DNA from: an uncultured Rhizobiaceae group bacterium
GTDB lineage: Bacteria; Pseudomonadota; Alphaproteobacteria; Rhizobiales; Rhizobiaceae
DNA: 7,173 bases
Assembly (NCBI GenBank): GCA_937951455.1
Contig: CALFBU010000128.1
Coordinates: 1 to 7,173 of the forward strand
Direction: 5' to 3'
Shown: positions 6,822 through 7,173 of the stretch, in pieces
Layout of the letters: every line of letters begins with the position of its first letter
Position numbering within the stretch: the stretch's first letter is position 1
Translations under genes and position numbers: made by a program
The notes under the pieces: model-generated
What the model saw: only the letters and a program-made list of their open reading frames with translations
What the model was told of the DNA's origin: nothing
Database searches by the model: none

Positions 6822-7173
6822 CTAGCCAAGTTCCAACTGCATGACAAGCGCCGTGGATTTTTTTCCGTTTGCATTTTTGCCATCAGAATAATAACCGCTG
6901 CGCTCACTTATGGTTTTAAATCCAAGGCTTTTGTAGAGATTGATCGCGGGCTTATTGGCTTCATCAACCTCAAGAAACAGTTTTTTTCTTCGATCAAATT
7001 CAAGCCTTCGGATGGTTTCCCGCAGTAGTTTTCGACCTATTCCCTTTCTTCTCACGAATGGATCAGTCGCAATCGTAATAACTTCAGCTTCATCCAAAAC
7101 ACTTCTCACCAGCACAAAGCCTGACGGTTTGCTTTTCACTGTTCTGGGAGGATGGGCAACCATGCAGAGGTAA
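6822..7173 (-). CDS. rimI: RimI-type ribosomal-protein-alanine N-acetyltransferase (N-terminus cut by window edge)
   Basis: This is a GNAT acetyltransferase, probably RimI, which acetylates the N-terminal alanine of ribosomal protein S18. The frame is open to the right edge, and an ATG at 7163 is probably internal: the last 116 residues are visible, against about 150-165 in the family. Counting from that ATG, DEAEVITIATDP (24-35) leads into the acetyl-CoA loop RRKGIGRKLL (38-47). LFLEVDEANKPAINLYKSLGF (62-82, centred on Glu65, Asn70 and Tyr77) and the SGYY pair (Tyr91, Tyr92) follow, both typical of RimI. The C-terminus has a short Lys/Asn-rich loop (95-102) where many RimI proteins are shorter. 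The gene lies directly upstream of fur on the same strand, as in other alphaproteobacteria. GNAT substrates are hard to assign from sequence, so RimI rests on motif and context together. Confidence 0.88.
   Translation of the reverse strand, partial: YLCMVAHPPRTVKSKPSGFVLVRSVLDEAEVITIATDPFVRRKGIGRKLLRETIRRLEFDRRKKLFLEVDEANKPAINLYKSLGFKTISERSGYYSDGKNANGKKSTALVMQLELG

Noticed and set aside
6809..6836. Promoter-like pair before fur (TTGGAA, 16 nt, TAGATT on the minus strand)
   Set aside because: Each hexamer matches only 4 of 6, the spacing is not ideal, and the -35 lies within the rimI coding end; too weak to call.
1..7173. CRISPR arrays, tRNA or rRNA genes, insertion sequences, attachment sites
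   Set aside because: I looked on both strands and saw no regularly spaced repeats, cloverleaf-like sequence, transposase or terminal inverted repeats. Almost all of the DNA is accounted for by eight conserved genes.

Overview
The window reads as an ordinary, densely packed housekeeping segment of an alphaproteobacterial chromosome, most likely from the Hyphomicrobiales (Rhizobiales) and their relatives. Two things support this. The gene order rimI - fur/mur - plsC - miaB - phoH - ybeY - corC - lnt is a familiar alphaproteobacterial arrangement. The Fur-family protein also resembles the rhizobial Fur/Mur branch, which lacks the CxxC zinc cysteines. Base composition by eye is moderate rather than GC-rich (not computed). 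I cannot name a genus.

All eight genes lie on the minus strand, so transcription runs from the right edge to the left. From right to left: a RimI-type acetyltransferase whose N-terminus lies beyond position 7173; a Fur/Mur-type metal regulator; a PlsC-type acyltransferase; the tRNA methylthiotransferase MiaB; the PhoH/YbeZ ATPase; the endoribonuclease YbeY; a soluble CBS-pair protein of the CorC/HlyC family; and apolipoprotein N-acyltransferase Lnt, whose C-terminus lies beyond position 1. Genes overlap or abut at fur/plsC (8 nt), miaB/phoH (stop codon directly against the start codon), phoH/ybeY (17 nt) and ybeY/corC (1 nt, or 4 nt with the alternative GTG). Only three spacers exist: 38 nt (rimI-fur), 60 nt (plsC-miaB) and 141 nt (corC-lnt). 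The window therefore looks like one operon or two to three nested transcription units, with much translational coupling. No gene-free stretch exceeds 300 bases.

Functionally the cluster combines translation (RimI acetylates a ribosomal protein, MiaB modifies tRNA, YbeY with PhoH/YbeZ handles rRNA maturation and ribosome quality) with the cell envelope (PlsC makes phosphatidic acid, Lnt finishes lipoproteins, the CorC-like protein is associated with ion handling). A metal-responsive regulator sits near the start.

I found no mobile element, CRISPR array, tRNA or rRNA, and no gene of unknown family. I do not think the window holds an undescribed system. The points worth a second look are small: a TTG start for phoH beside a decoy ATG, a good ribosome binding site upstream of lnt that faces only an ATA codon, a 13-bp repeat on both sides of the miaB start, and the cysteine-poor Fur/Mur protein.
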